Positions 43,631-53,129 of a stretch of 64,000 bases of DNA are shown one piece after another (within the stretch, counting starts at the first letter, position 1; every line of letters starts with the position of its first letter). Under the pieces are notes generated by a model, which searched no databases, was not told the DNA's origin, and saw only the letters and a list, made by a program, of their open reading frames with translations. The translations under genes were made by a program, and so were the position numbers. The DNA lies in contig NZ_SSBI01000014.1 of assembly GCF_004795015.1 (NCBI RefSeq), positions 1-64,000 on the forward strand. The letters are read 5' to 3'. Source of the DNA: Streptomyces sp. A1277 (lineage in GTDB: Bacteria; Actinomycetota; Actinomycetes; Streptomycetales; Streptomycetaceae).

Positions 43631-44179
43631 CTACCGGCCGCCTTCGAGCGCCGCGCGCGTCCGCTCCACCAGCCGGACCACCGAGGCGTCGGCGACGCCG
43701 GCCACCTCGTCGTAGGGGAACCAGCGCAGGTCGAGGGACTCCTCGCTGATCCGCTCCGTGGAGCCCGACGGTGCCAGCGCCGCGTACTGGACGTCCAGGT
43801 GCCAATGGCACGGGGCGGGGATCGGGTGACGGTCGAGGACCACCGGCCCGCCCGGCAGCAGGGTCAGCCCGGGGACGCCGGACTCCTCCGTCGCCTCGCG
43901 CAGCGCCGCATCCGCCGGTGTGGCGTCTCCCGGCTCGCAGTGGCCGCCCATCTGCAGCCACATCCGCAGCTTCCGGTGCAGCGTGAGCAGCACCCGGCCG
44001 CGCTCCGGGTCGACGACCAGGGCGCTGGCCGTCAGATGCCCGGCCCCGCAGGCTTTCCACATGCCGTCCGGATGCAGCGCCAGGTGCTCCAGGTATGCCT
44101 GGCGCAGCTCCTCCTGGGCCGGGTCGTCCCCGGCTTCGTAGCCCTTCAGTACGAGGACGGCTTCGTCGTGCAGGCTCAC
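43631..44179 (-). CDS. Nudix hydrolase, 182 aa
   Basis: This is a pyrophosphohydrolase of unknown substrate. The Nudix helix R-E-A-T-E-E-S-G-V is intact, and the upstream G-G-H-C-E-P-G-D-A-T-P loop is one residue longer than the textbook box. The start GTG at 44179 overlaps the TGA of the DUF2342 gene (GTGA), so the two are translationally coupled. The N-terminus (V-S-L-H-D-E-A-V) has no signal. A bidirectional terminator follows. Confidence 0.88.
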   Translation of the reverse strand: MSLHDEAVLVLKGYEAGDDPAQEELRQAYLEHLALHPDGMWKACGAGHLTASALVVDPERGRVLLTLHRKLRMWLQMGGHCEPGDATPADAALREATEESGVPGLTLLPGGPVVLDRHPIPAPCHWHLDVQYAALAPSGSTERISEESLDLRWFPYDEVAGVADASVVRLVERTRAALEGGR

Positions 44180-45663
44180 TTGTCGGTGTCGTCCTTGCCG
44201 TCGCCCTTGCTGTCGTCCTTGCCGTCGCCATCTGCGTCGCCGGTGGTGTCCGGGGTGTCCTGGGTGTCCCGGGTGTCCGCCCCGGGCGCCGGCTTCTGCG
44301 GCCCGTTCGCCGCCTCGCCGAGCATCTTGTCCAGCTCGGAGAAGTCCAGCTGCTCGTGGTGGACGAAGCCGTCCGGGTCGTCCAGGTCGTGCGCGGTCGG
44401 GAGCATGTCGGGGTGCTCCCACAGCGCGTCGCGCCCGTCCAGCCCGCGCGCGTCCGTGAGCGAGGCCCACAGCCGCGAGGCGTCACGCAGCCGCCGCGGA
44501 CGCAGCTGGAGGCCGATGAGCGTGGCGAACGTCTGCTCGGCGGGGCCGCCGGAAGCGCGGCGCCTGCGCATCGTCTCGCGCAGCGCGTCGGCGGAGGTCA
44601 GGCGGGACTTCGCTGCGGCGTGCACCACGGCGTCCACCCAGCCCTCGACGAGGGCGAGCGCCGTCTCCAGCCGGGCCAGGGCCGCCTTCTGCTCCGGGGT
44701 CTCCTCCGGCTGGAACATCCCCTGTTGCAGCGCCTCCTGCAACTGCTCGGGCTGCGAGGGGTCGAACTGGCCGACCACGTCCTCCAGCTTGCTGGTGTCC
44801 ACCTTGATGCCGCGCGCATAGCCCTCGACGGCGCCGAACAGATGCGAGCGCAGCCACGGCACATGGGCGAAGAGCCGCTGGTGGGCGGCCTCGCGCAGCG
44901 CCAGGTACAGCCGCACCTCGTCCTGCGGGACGCTCAGGTCCTTGCCGAAGCGCTCGATGTTCAGCGGAAGGAGCGCGGCCCGGCCGGCCGGGCCCAGCGG
45001 CAGCCCGATGTCGGTCGAACCGACCACCTCGCCCGCCAGCACGCCGACGGCCTGCCCGATCTGCTGGCCGAACATCGCGCCGCCCATCGACCGCATCATG
45101 CCGATCAGCGGGCCCGCCATCGCCTGCATCTCCTCGGGCAGCACATCGCCCATGGCGAGGCCCACACGCTCGGCGACCGGGTCGACCAGCTGCTGCCAGG
45201 CCGGAAGCGTCGCCTCCACCCACTCCGCGCGGCTCCACGCCACGCTGGAGATGGAACCGGAGGGCAGCGATGTCGCCCCGTCCAGCCAGAGGTCGGCCAG
45301 CCGCAGCGCCTCGTCGACCGCGGCGCGCTCGGCCGGGCCCACGCTCGCGTCCTTGGAGCCGTCCGGCGTGCCCTGCGACACCGTCTGCCGGGCGATCTGC
45401 TTGGCCATGTCCCAGTTGACGGGACCGCCCTCATAGCTCAGCATCTGGCCGAGCTGCTGGAACGCGGCGCCCAGATCGTTCGGGTTCATCGAGCCGAACA
45501 TGGCGGCGAAGGGGTTGTCACCGCCCGCGCCGGGGCCGAAGCCGAACGGGTTCGCCGGACCGCCCGAACCCTGCCCACCTCCGGTGGGGTCGTTCTTCTT
45601 GCCCTTGTCGCCGTCGTCCGGCTCCTCCGGCGGAAGGCCGAATCCGAATGGGGTGTCACTCAC
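44176..45663 (-). CDS. DUF2342 zinc-metalloprotease-like protein, 495 aa
   Basis: This family is annotated as predicted zinc-dependent metalloprotease or hydrolase. The N-terminus is Gly/Asn/Phe-Pro-rich (F-G-F-G and N-P-F motifs), and helices follow with G-Q-Q-I-G-Q-A-V-G and the family signature L-R-E-A-A-H-Q-R-L-F. Where a gluzincin would read H-E-x-x-H this protein has R-E-A-A-H, so the first zinc ligand is missing or replaced. The last 60 residues are Asp/Lys-rich. ATG at 45663. It overlaps the Nudix start. Rv3195 is the mycobacterial homologue. Confidence 0.85.
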   Translation of the reverse strand: MSDTPFGFGLPPEEPDDGDKGKKNDPTGGGQGSGGPANPFGFGPGAGGDNPFAAMFGSMNPNDLGAAFQQLGQMLSYEGGPVNWDMAKQIARQTVSQGTPDGSKDASVGPAERAAVDEALRLADLWLDGATSLPSGSISSVAWSRAEWVEATLPAWQQLVDPVAERVGLAMGDVLPEEMQAMAGPLIGMMRSMGGAMFGQQIGQAVGVLAGEVVGSTDIGLPLGPAGRAALLPLNIERFGKDLSVPQDEVRLYLALREAAHQRLFAHVPWLRSHLFGAVEGYARGIKVDTSKLEDVVGQFDPSQPEQLQEALQQGMFQPEETPEQKAALARLETALALVEGWVDAVVHAAAKSRLTSADALRETMRRRRASGGPAEQTFATLIGLQLRPRRLRDASRLWASLTDARGLDGRDALWEHPDMLPTAHDLDDPDGFVHHEQLDFSELDKMLGEAANGPQKPAPGADTRDTQDTPDTTGDADGDGKDDSKGDGKDDTDK

Positions 45664-45853
45664 GGGTTTCCTCGGCTCGTAGGGCCGCCGGTGGGAACCG
45701 ACGGCGACTGCCCGACATCACCATCCAGCGTAGACACCAAGTCCGCTCAGGGCCTCAGTGCTCCGTCCCCACCGGCCCTGCGGCAGGATGGACGCCACCT
45801 GGTACGTACGTGTCACGCGGGTACGTACTGAAGACAACCGCTGGAGACGCCCG

Positions 45854-47008
45854 GTGAGTTCCCCAGATCCGCAGGTTCGCGCAGCGCGAAACCTGGCCGA
45901 CCCATCGCCCGAGAAGAACCCCGAGAACACGTCCCTCCCCGGCCGCCCCAGAAGCCGCGGCCCCGTCGTGGCCGTCACCGGAGCCGCGAAGGGCGTCGGT
46001 GAACTCCTCACCGCGCGCCTCGCCGCGTCCGACGAGATCAAGCAGGTCATCGCCATCGACGAGCGCCGGGGCGACGTCTCCGACGCGACCTGGCACCTGC
46101 TCGACGTGCGCGACCCCGCCATCGCCGAGAAGCTGCGCGGCGCGGACGTCGTGGTGCACCTGGCGCTCGACCTCGACCTGGAGACCGACCCCGCCGCCCG
46201 CACCGCCTACAACGTGCGCGGCACCCAGACCGTGCTGACCGCCGCCGCGGCCGCCGGCGTGCACCGCGTCGTCCTGTGCACCTCCGCGATGGTCTACGGG
46301 GCGCTGCCCGACAACGACCTCCCGCTCGCCGAGGACGCCGAGCTGCGGGCCACCGCCGAGGCCACGGGCGTCGGCGACCTGCTGGAGATCGAACGGCTCG
46401 GCCGCCGCGCGCCGCGCGCCCACCCCGGGCTCCAGGTCACCGTCGTCCGCCCCACCGTGCTCGTCGGCGGCACGGACACCGCGCTGACCCGCTACTTCGA
46501 GTCGCCCCGGCTGCTGGTCGTGGCCGGTTCCCGGCCCGCCTGGCAGTTCTGCCACGTCGACGACCTGGTCACGGCGCTGGAGTACGCGGCGCTGGAGAAG
46601 ATCGACGGGGAGTTCGCGGTCGGCTGCGACGGCTGGCTCGAACAGGAGGAGGTCGAGGAGCTGAGCGGAGTGCGCCGGATGGAGCTGCCCTCCGCGGTCG
46701 CCCTCGGCGCCGCCGCCCGGCTGCACCGGATCGGTCTCACCCCCTCGCCCGCGGGCGACCTGGCGTACACGATGCACCCCTGGGTGGTCAGCGTGAGCCG
46801 GCTGCACGACGTGGGGTGGCGCCCGAGCTGGACCAACGAGGAGGTGCTCGCCGCGCTCCTGGAGGAGGTGGAGGGGCGCCACACCGTCGCCGGCCGCCGC
46901 CTCGGCCGCAAGGACGCCACCGCGGCCGGAGCCGCCGGTGCGACCGTCGCCCTGCTCGGCACCGCCGCCCTGGTCCGCCGCGCCCGCAAGGCCCGCCGCC
47001 GCATCTGA
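45854..47008 (+). CDS. SDR-family NAD-dependent epimerase/reductase, 384 aa
   Basis: This is a Rossmann-fold protein with V-A-V-T-G-A-A-K-G-V-G near residue 40. It has D-V-R-D and V-V-V-H-L-A-L-D strands and an S-A-M-V-Y-G strand at the usual catalytic Ser position. The Tyr-x-x-x-Lys expected next is not obvious, since the region reads L-E-I-E-R-L, so the protein may bind NAD without classical catalysis. The last 35 residues form a hydrophobic helix ending in a basic R-K-A-R-R-R, a possible C-terminal membrane anchor. The GTG at 45854 has GGAG nine bases upstream. Confidence 0.82.
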   Translation: MSSPDPQVRAARNLADPSPEKNPENTSLPGRPRSRGPVVAVTGAAKGVGELLTARLAASDEIKQVIAIDERRGDVSDATWHLLDVRDPAIAEKLRGADVVVHLALDLDLETDPAARTAYNVRGTQTVLTAAAAAGVHRVVLCTSAMVYGALPDNDLPLAEDAELRATAEATGVGDLLEIERLGRRAPRAHPGLQVTVVRPTVLVGGTDTALTRYFESPRLLVVAGSRPAWQFCHVDDLVTALEYAALEKIDGEFAVGCDGWLEQEEVEELSGVRRMELPSAVALGAAARLHRIGLTPSPAGDLAYTMHPWVVSVSRLHDVGWRPSWTNEEVLAALLEEVEGRHTVAGRRLGRKDATAAGAAGATVALLGTAALVRRARKARRRI

Positions 47009-47118
47009 GGGCGGCGGCGCCCGCGGGCCGCCGGCTGTACGAGGCTCCAAGGGGCGATGCGGCCCGCCGGGTGAATGGGCAATTCCCTGTTGTCGGTGCG
47101 GTACGGCACGATGGGGCC

Positions 47119-47580
<462 letters not shown>

Positions 47581-47708
47581 GCGCAAACCGGAACGGCGGG
47601 CATCCACCCCGATTTGCGTAACCGCACCCCGGCCGTGAGCGTTGGTCCTCCGGATGGTTAATCTGCTGATCGGTCAGTTGCGACCGCTCATCGGGTAGGG
47701 AGGTCGGC

Positions 47709-47897
47709 ATGGCAGCACTCGCCTGGTTGTTGATTCCGCTTTTCGCTGCGTTCGGAGCGGCGATATGGGGAAGCTGGGCCGCCCGTAACCGCACAGCCGG
47801 TGATGTCACCGAACTCGCCGGGTACGCACGGTTCCGCGAAGCGATGGAGAGGTCGCACTCCGCTTCCGAACCGGTCGAGCAGATATCCAACGTCTGA
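47709..47897 (+). CDS. Small single-pass membrane protein, 62 aa
   Basis: An N-terminal hydrophobic helix (residues 3-22) is followed by a short soluble tail with A-A-R-N-R-T-A-G and an amphipathic helix. ATG at 47709 has GGGAGG at good spacing. The function is unknown; it precedes the Lon/PDZ gene by 93 bases. Confidence 0.7.
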   Translation: MAALAWLLIPLFAAFGAAIWGSWAARNRTAGDVTELAGYARFREAMERSHSASEPVEQISNV

Positions 47898-47990
47898 GGC
47901 CGCGCACACCACCCTCGCCGCGGCCGCCCCGGGCCCCGTACGGGCCGGCCCCGGCGGTGCACTGACAGACCCTTCCCGTACTGTCGTTCC

Positions 47991-49082
47991 ATGCCACGCC
48001 GCACCGCGACGATGCTCGCCTCCACACTGATCCTGATCGCGCTGATCTGTGCAGGCGTGCTCATCAAAGTGCCGTATTCGGAGATGTCCCCCGGCCCGAC
48101 CGTGAACACGCTCGGCAAGGTCTCGGGCGAGCCCGTCCTGCGGATCACCGGCCACAAGACGTACAAGACGTCCGGCAACCTCAACATGACCACCGTCAGG
48201 GTCACCGGCGCCGACTACAGCATGAACCTCGTCGAGGCCGTCTACGGATGGCTGGCCCACGACAGCGTGGTCGTACCGCACGACACGCTCTACCCGGACG
48301 GCAAGACCGAGGAGCAGTCGACGCAGGAGAACGCCGAGGAGTTCAGCCAGTCCCAGGAGAGCGCCAAGGTCGCGGCCCTCACCGAACTGGGCATCCCGGT
48401 GACGTCCCACGTCGTGGTCTCCACCGTCGTCAAGGACAGCCCCTCTCAGGGCAAGCTGCACGCGGGCGACATCATCGAGGGCGTCGACGGCACGGCGGTC
48501 GAGCAGCCCGAGGACGTCGCGAAGCTCGTCACCCGGCACAAGCCCGGCGAGGAGGTCACCTTCACGGTGATCCCCGCCAAGACCGCGGCGGCGGCCGAGA
48601 AGGCCGGCAAGCAGCCCGAGGGCTCCGAGAAGGTCGCCCTCACCACCCGCAGGGCATCCGCCGAGGAGAACCGCGCGATCGTCGGTATCCAGGCGGGGAC
48701 GGACCACACCTTCCCGTTCGACATCGACATCAAGCTCGCCGATGTCGGCGGCCCGAGCGCGGGCCTGATGTTCGCCCTGGGCATCGTCGACAAGCTGACC
48801 CCGGGGCAGCTGACCGGCGGAAAGTTCATCGCCGGCACGGGCACCATCGACGACGACGGCAAGGTCGGCCCGATCGGCGGGATCAACATGAAGCTGGTCG
48901 GCGCGCGCAACGCGGGCGCACGCTACTTCCTGACCCCCGACGAGAACTGCAAGGCCGCCGCATCCGACACCCCCGACGGGCTCACCCTGATCCGGGTCAA
49001 GACCATCGCCGACGCCAAGAAGTCCCTGGACAAGCTCCGCACGGGAGACACGGCCGGACTGCCGAGCTGCTCGACAGGCTGA
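47991..49082 (+). CDS. Membrane-anchored PDZ-Lon (S16, YlbL-type) protease, 363 aa
   Basis: An N-terminal transmembrane helix (about 8-25) is followed by an extracytoplasmic PDZ domain (about 135-215) and a Lon-type proteolytic domain. The Ser-Lys dyad is intact: S256 in G-G-P-S-A-G-L-M and K301 in G-G-I-N-M-K. It has no ATPase domain, as in Bacillus YlbL and Rv3194c. It probably degrades or processes envelope proteins. ATG at 47991; no strong ribosome site is seen. Confidence 0.93.
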   Translation: MPRRTATMLASTLILIALICAGVLIKVPYSEMSPGPTVNTLGKVSGEPVLRITGHKTYKTSGNLNMTTVRVTGADYSMNLVEAVYGWLAHDSVVVPHDTLYPDGKTEEQSTQENAEEFSQSQESAKVAALTELGIPVTSHVVVSTVVKDSPSQGKLHAGDIIEGVDGTAVEQPEDVAKLVTRHKPGEEVTFTVIPAKTAAAAEKAGKQPEGSEKVALTTRRASAEENRAIVGIQAGTDHTFPFDIDIKLADVGGPSAGLMFALGIVDKLTPGQLTGGKFIAGTGTIDDDGKVGPIGGINMKLVGARNAGARYFLTPDENCKAAASDTPDGLTLIRVKTIADAKKSLDKLRTGDTAGLPSCSTG

Positions 49083-49113
49083 CCGCGCCCCCGTACCGGA
49101 CGGAGCGGACCGG

Positions 49114-49674
49114 TCAGGACTCGAACGTCGCGGCGAGCGCCTCGGCCAGCCCCGGCACCAGGCCGGCCCCGGTCAGCACCTCGCTCGCCGAGTCCTTCTC
49201 GCGCAGGCGCACGGCCGACTCGCGCGCCCCGTCCCGCAGCACGGCCACGGTCATCCGGACCTCCTGCCGGTCGGGGTGCTCGGCGACCCACTCGGTCAGC
49301 CGCTTCTCGTTCAGGCCGTCTGGCACGGATGCCTCGGCGGACGGCGGCAGCATCAGCCGCTCCACCGTCATCGCGCACCCGACGACGGCGTCGGGCCAGG
49401 CGATCGTGGCGAGGAACTCGTCCAGTGCGGTGCCCGCCGGAAGCTCCTCCTGCTCGATGGGGGTCAGCGCGGCGGACTTCGAACCGTCGTCGTCCAGGCC
49501 GAGCTGGGCGGCCAGCCCCGGCTCCTGGACCCGCAGCCGGGCGGTGTCGACCAGGGCGAAGAGGCGGGCCGGCTGGTCCCAGCCGAGCTTGGAGATGTAC
49601 TCGTCGATTTCGAGCACCGCCACGGTGAGCGGGCTCGCGGCCATCGGAGGGCCTGAGGGGGAAACGTTGGGCAT
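49114..49674 (-). CDS. PPA1309-family protein, 186 aa, unknown function
   Basis: This is a conserved actinobacterial soluble protein with A-A-S-P-L-T-V-A-V-L-E-I-D-E-Y, G-W-D-Q-P-A-R-L-F-A-L-V-D-T and V-V-G-C-A-M-T-V-E-R. No catalytic motif is recognisable. The ATG at 49674 is used; an ATG three codons earlier (49683) lies closer to AAGGAGG and is equally possible. It is divergent from the UPF0182 gene, as the homologue is in many actinobacteria. Confidence 0.82.
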   Translation of the reverse strand: MPNVSPSGPPMAASPLTVAVLEIDEYISKLGWDQPARLFALVDTARLRVQEPGLAAQLGLDDDGSKSAALTPIEQEELPAGTALDEFLATIAWPDAVVGCAMTVERLMLPPSAEASVPDGLNEKRLTEWVAEHPDRQEVRMTVAVLRDGARESAVRLREKDSASEVLTGAGLVPGLAEALAATFES

Positions 49675-49799
49675 GGACAACATCCTGCCTCCTTCCGCCC
49701 CCGGAACGGGAACTAGGTAAAGCATCAGTAAGTTGAAGGGATGGGCTCTACGATCGCTGGGCCCGCTCCACACGACCCGCGAACTTCGAGGTGCGCACG

Positions 49800-52790
49800 T
49801 TGGCTTTCCAGATGCCGGACCGCGGCGGAGGCCCGACCGGGCCACGGATCAGAGTCGGCCGCCCGTCCCGGCGCGCCCGAACCCTGCTCATGACACTCGG
49901 CGTCCTGGCGATTCTCGCCATGGCGTTCGTCATGTTCGCCGGGTTCTGGACGGACTGGCTCTGGTACCGGTCGGTCGCGTATTCATCCGTCTTCACCACC
50001 ACTCTGTGGACCAAGATCGGACTGTTCCTCGTCTTCGGACTGCTGATGGCCCTGGCCGTCGGCCTGAACATCTGGCTAGCGCACCGGCTCAGGCCGCCGC
50101 TGAGCGCGATGTCGCTGGAGCAGCAGAGCCTGGACCGCTACCGGATGAGCCTCGCCCCGTACAAGAAGTGGGTGCTGCTCGCGATCACCGCGCTCGTCGG
50201 CCTGATCGCCGGGGCCTCCGCCTCGGGCCAGTGGCGTACCTGGCTGATGTACGTGAACGGCGTGTCGTTCGGCCAGAAGGACCCGCAGTTCCATCTGGAC
50301 GTGTCGTTCTACGCCTTCGACCTGCCCTGGTACCGCTTCCTGCTGGGCTTCGGCTTCGCGGCGACGGTCCTCTCGCTGATCGCGGCCGCGCTGACCCACT
50401 ACCTGTACGGCGGGCTGCGCATCACCAGCCCCGGCGCGCGGGCGACGGGCGCGGCCACCGGCCACCTCTCGGTGCTGCTCGGCGTCTTCGTGACGCTGAA
50501 GGCCGTGGCGTACTGGCTGGACCGCTACGGGCTCGCGGTGAAGTCCAGTGACTTCAAGGCCACGGACAACTGGACGGGTCTGCGGTACGTCGACGCCAAC
50601 GCCTACCTGCCGGCGAAGACGATCCTGTTCTGCATCGCCGCGATCTGCGCGGTGCTGTTCTTCGCGACGCTGTGGCGGCGCACCTGGCAGCTCCCGGTGA
50701 TCGGCTTCGGACTGATGGTCCTCTCGGCCATCCTGATCGGCGGCCTCTACCCGGCGATCGTGCAGAAGTTCCAGGTCCAGCCGAACGAGCAGGCCAAGGA
50801 AGCCCCGTTCATCCAGAAGAACATCAAGGCCACGCGCGAGGCATACGACATCGACGACGCGCAGGTCACGGACTACGCGGGCAAGTCGACCGAGGACGAC
50901 GGCACCAAGCTCCGGGCGAGCGCGGACTCCGCGGCGAGCTACCGGGTGATGGACCCCAACGTCGTCTCGCCGGCCTTCCAGCAGCTCCAGCAGAAGAGGA
51001 ACTACTACCAGTTCCCCAAGACGCTGGACGTCGACCGCTACAAGGACGCCTCCGGCAAGGACCAGGACACGGTCATCGGTCTGCGCGAGCTCAACATCCA
51101 GGGCATCCCCAAGCGCAACTGGATCAACGACCACTTCACCTACACCCACGGCTACGGCGCCATCGCCGCGCGGGGCACCACGACCGGCCAGAACCCGAAG
51201 GGATCTCCCGACTTCACCGAGTCCGGCCTGCCGACCACCGGCGACCTGGGCACGTACAAGCAGGAGATCTACTACGGCGAGAAGACCGAGCAGTACTCCA
51301 TCGTCGGCGGGCCCCAGAAGGAGCTCGACTACGAGGAGGACGGCGAGAAGACCACCAGCTACAAGGGCAACAGCGGAGTCAGCCTCTCCAGCGCGTTCAA
51401 CCGGGCCGCCTACGCGGTGGCGTTCAGCGAACCGCAGATCCTGTACTCGGGAGCCATCGGCGACGGCTCGCGGATCCTCTACAACCGCACGCCCAAGGAG
51501 CGCGTCGAGGCGGTGGCCCCCTGGCTCACCATCGACGGCGACGCCTACCCGGCCGTGGTCAACAAGCGGATCCAGTGGGTCGTCGACGCGTACACCACGA
51601 CCAACGGCTACCCGTACGCCTCGCGGACCACGCTCGGTGACACCACGGCCGACTCGCTGACCACCAACCAGCGTGCGGTCGTCGCCCAGCAGAACCAGGT
51701 CAACTACATCCGCAACTCGGTGAAGGCGACCGTCGACGCGTACGACGGCACGGTCACGCTGTACGAGTGGGACACCGAGGACCCCGTCCTCAAGACCTGG
51801 CGCAAGGCGTTCCCCGGGACCGTGAAGCCCAAGGCGGACATCCCGCAGGACCTCATGGACCACCTGCGCTACCCGCAGGACCTGTTCAAGGTGCAGCGCG
51901 AGCTGCTGACCCGCTACCACGTCACGAGCCCCGCCCAGTTCTACAGCGGCAGTGACGCCTGGCAGGTCCCGGAGGACCCGACCAACAAGGAGTCCGGTTC
52001 CGTCCCGCCGTACTACCTGAGCATAAAGATGCCGGACCAGACGGCTCAGAAGTTCTCGCTGACCACGACGTTCACACCCAAGGGGCGACCCGACCTCGGG
52101 GCGTTCATGGCGGTGGACGCCGACGCGGCCAGCAAGGACTACGGCACGATAAGGCTGCTGAGAGTCACCGGTGCGGTGAAGGGCCCCGGACAGGTACAGA
52201 GTGAGCTCAACGGCAACGACGACGTCGCCGAGTTCGTGCGAAACCTCAAGGGCACCGACTCCGACATCGAGTACGGCAACCTGCTGACCGTGCCGCTCGA
52301 AGGGGGCTTCCTCTACATCGAGCCGGTCTACACGCGCGGTGGCACGCAGAACTACCCGCTGCTGCGCAAGGTCGCCGCCTCGTACGGCTCGAAGATCGTC
52401 TTCGAGAACAGTCTCGGTGAGGCGCTCAACGCCGTCTTCGGCGCCGAGGGCTCCGATACGAGCGAGCCACCGGGCGACACCACCGAGCCGCCGGACACCA
52501 CCCAGCCGCCGGCCACCGGTGATGCCGCGCTCAAGAAGGCCATCGCCGATGCGCAGAAGGCGTACACGGAAGGTGAGGCGGCCCTGAAGAAGCAGGACTG
52601 GGCGGCCTACGGCAAGGCGCAGACCGATCTCCAGGACGCGCTGGAGCGGGCGGCCGCGGCCCAGTCCAAGGCCGACAGCGACGGCAAGAACGACAAGGGT
52701 GACAAGGCCGATAAGAACGACAAGGCGACCGGTGCATCCGACAAGTCGGACAAAGCCGGTGATGCGGCGAAGGGTGACAGTGGGGGCTGA
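49800..52790 (+). CDS. UPF0182-family large membrane protein, 996 aa
   Basis: About seven transmembrane helices occupy residues 20-330 or so ([10 protein letters not shown] in the first loop). They are followed by a large extracellular region and an acidic, Thr/Pro-rich tail ending in many D-K and K-N-D-K repeats. The family is nearly universal in actinobacteria (Rv3193c) but its function is unknown. I chose TTG at 49800 ([11 protein letters not shown]) because GAGG lies eight bases upstream. GTG at 49791 and ATG at 49812 are alternatives. The gene directly precedes an initiator tRNA gene. Confidence 0.9.
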   Translation: MAFQMPDRGGGPTGPRIRVGRPSRRARTLLMTLGVLAILAMAFVMFAGFWTDWLWYRSVAYSSVFTTTLWTKIGLFLVFGLLMALAVGLNIWLAHRLRPPLSAMSLEQQSLDRYRMSLAPYKKWVLLAITALVGLIAGASASGQWRTWLMYVNGVSFGQKDPQFHLDVSFYAFDLPWYRFLLGFGFAATVLSLIAAALTHYLYGGLRITSPGARATGAATGHLSVLLGVFVTLKAVAYWLDRYGLAVKSSDFKATDNWTGLRYVDANAYLPAKTILFCIAAICAVLFFATLWRRTWQLPVIGFGLMVLSAILIGGLYPAIVQKFQVQPNEQAKEAPFIQKNIKATREAYDIDDAQVTDYAGKSTEDDGTKLRASADSAASYRVMDPNVVSPAFQQLQQKRNYYQFPKTLDVDRYKDASGKDQDTVIGLRELNIQGIPKRNWINDHFTYTHGYGAIAARGTTTGQNPKGSPDFTESGLPTTGDLGTYKQEIYYGEKTEQYSIVGGPQKELDYEEDGEKTTSYKGNSGVSLSSAFNRAAYAVAFSEPQILYSGAIGDGSRILYNRTPKERVEAVAPWLTIDGDAYPAVVNKRIQWVVDAYTTTNGYPYASRTTLGDTTADSLTTNQRAVVAQQNQVNYIRNSVKATVDAYDGTVTLYEWDTEDPVLKTWRKAFPGTVKPKADIPQDLMDHLRYPQDLFKVQRELLTRYHVTSPAQFYSGSDAWQVPEDPTNKESGSVPPYYLSIKMPDQTAQKFSLTTTFTPKGRPDLGAFMAVDADAASKDYGTIRLLRVTGAVKGPGQVQSELNGNDDVAEFVRNLKGTDSDIEYGNLLTVPLEGGFLYIEPVYTRGGTQNYPLLRKVAASYGSKIVFENSLGEALNAVFGAEGSDTSEPPGDTTEPPDTTQPPATGDAALKKAIADAQKAYTEGEAALKKQDWAAYGKAQTDLQDALERAAAAQSKADSDGKNDKGDKADKNDKATGASDKSDKAGDAAKGDSGG

Positions 52791-52842
52791 GTAACCCGGT
52801 AAAGCCTCACCTCCGCGTCGTGGTACGGTTTGAACACAACGA

Positions 52843-52916
52843 CGCGGGGTGGAGCAGCTCGGTAGCTCGCTGGGCTCATAACCCAGAGGTCGCAGGTTCA
52901 AATCCTGTCCCCGCTA
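52843..52916 (+). tRNA. Initiator tRNA-fMet (CAT anticodon), copy 1
   Basis: The 74-base cloverleaf has the CAT anticodon in a loop closed by the three G-C pairs (GGG/CCC) that mark initiator tRNA. The first acceptor pair is mismatched (C1 against T72), a second initiator feature. The T-arm GGTTCAAATCC is intact. CCA is not encoded. It is identical to the copy at 55271. Confidence 0.95.
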
Positions 52917-52922
52917 CTGAAA

Positions 52923-52962
52923 GACGAAGGCCCGGATCCTCCAGGGGATCCGGGCCTTCGTC
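52923..52962 (+). terminator. Terminator of the first initiator tRNA gene
   Basis: A perfect 17-base stem (GACGAAGGCCCGGATCC and complement) with a six-base loop starts seven bases after the tRNA. Confidence 0.85.
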
Positions 52963-53129
52963 GTGCCGTGGCGCCTCTTTCGTGTGGTGGGCGTGAAGTG
53001 CGGTTCGCGGGGCACGAGTTGGCCGCAGACGTGTTTGACTTGTCTCTCTGTGGGCATGTCGACAAAACGCTGAAGTGACCTTACTGGCCGCGATATACCA
53101 GGTGTACGCGGGTTGCAGGTGGTGCGACG

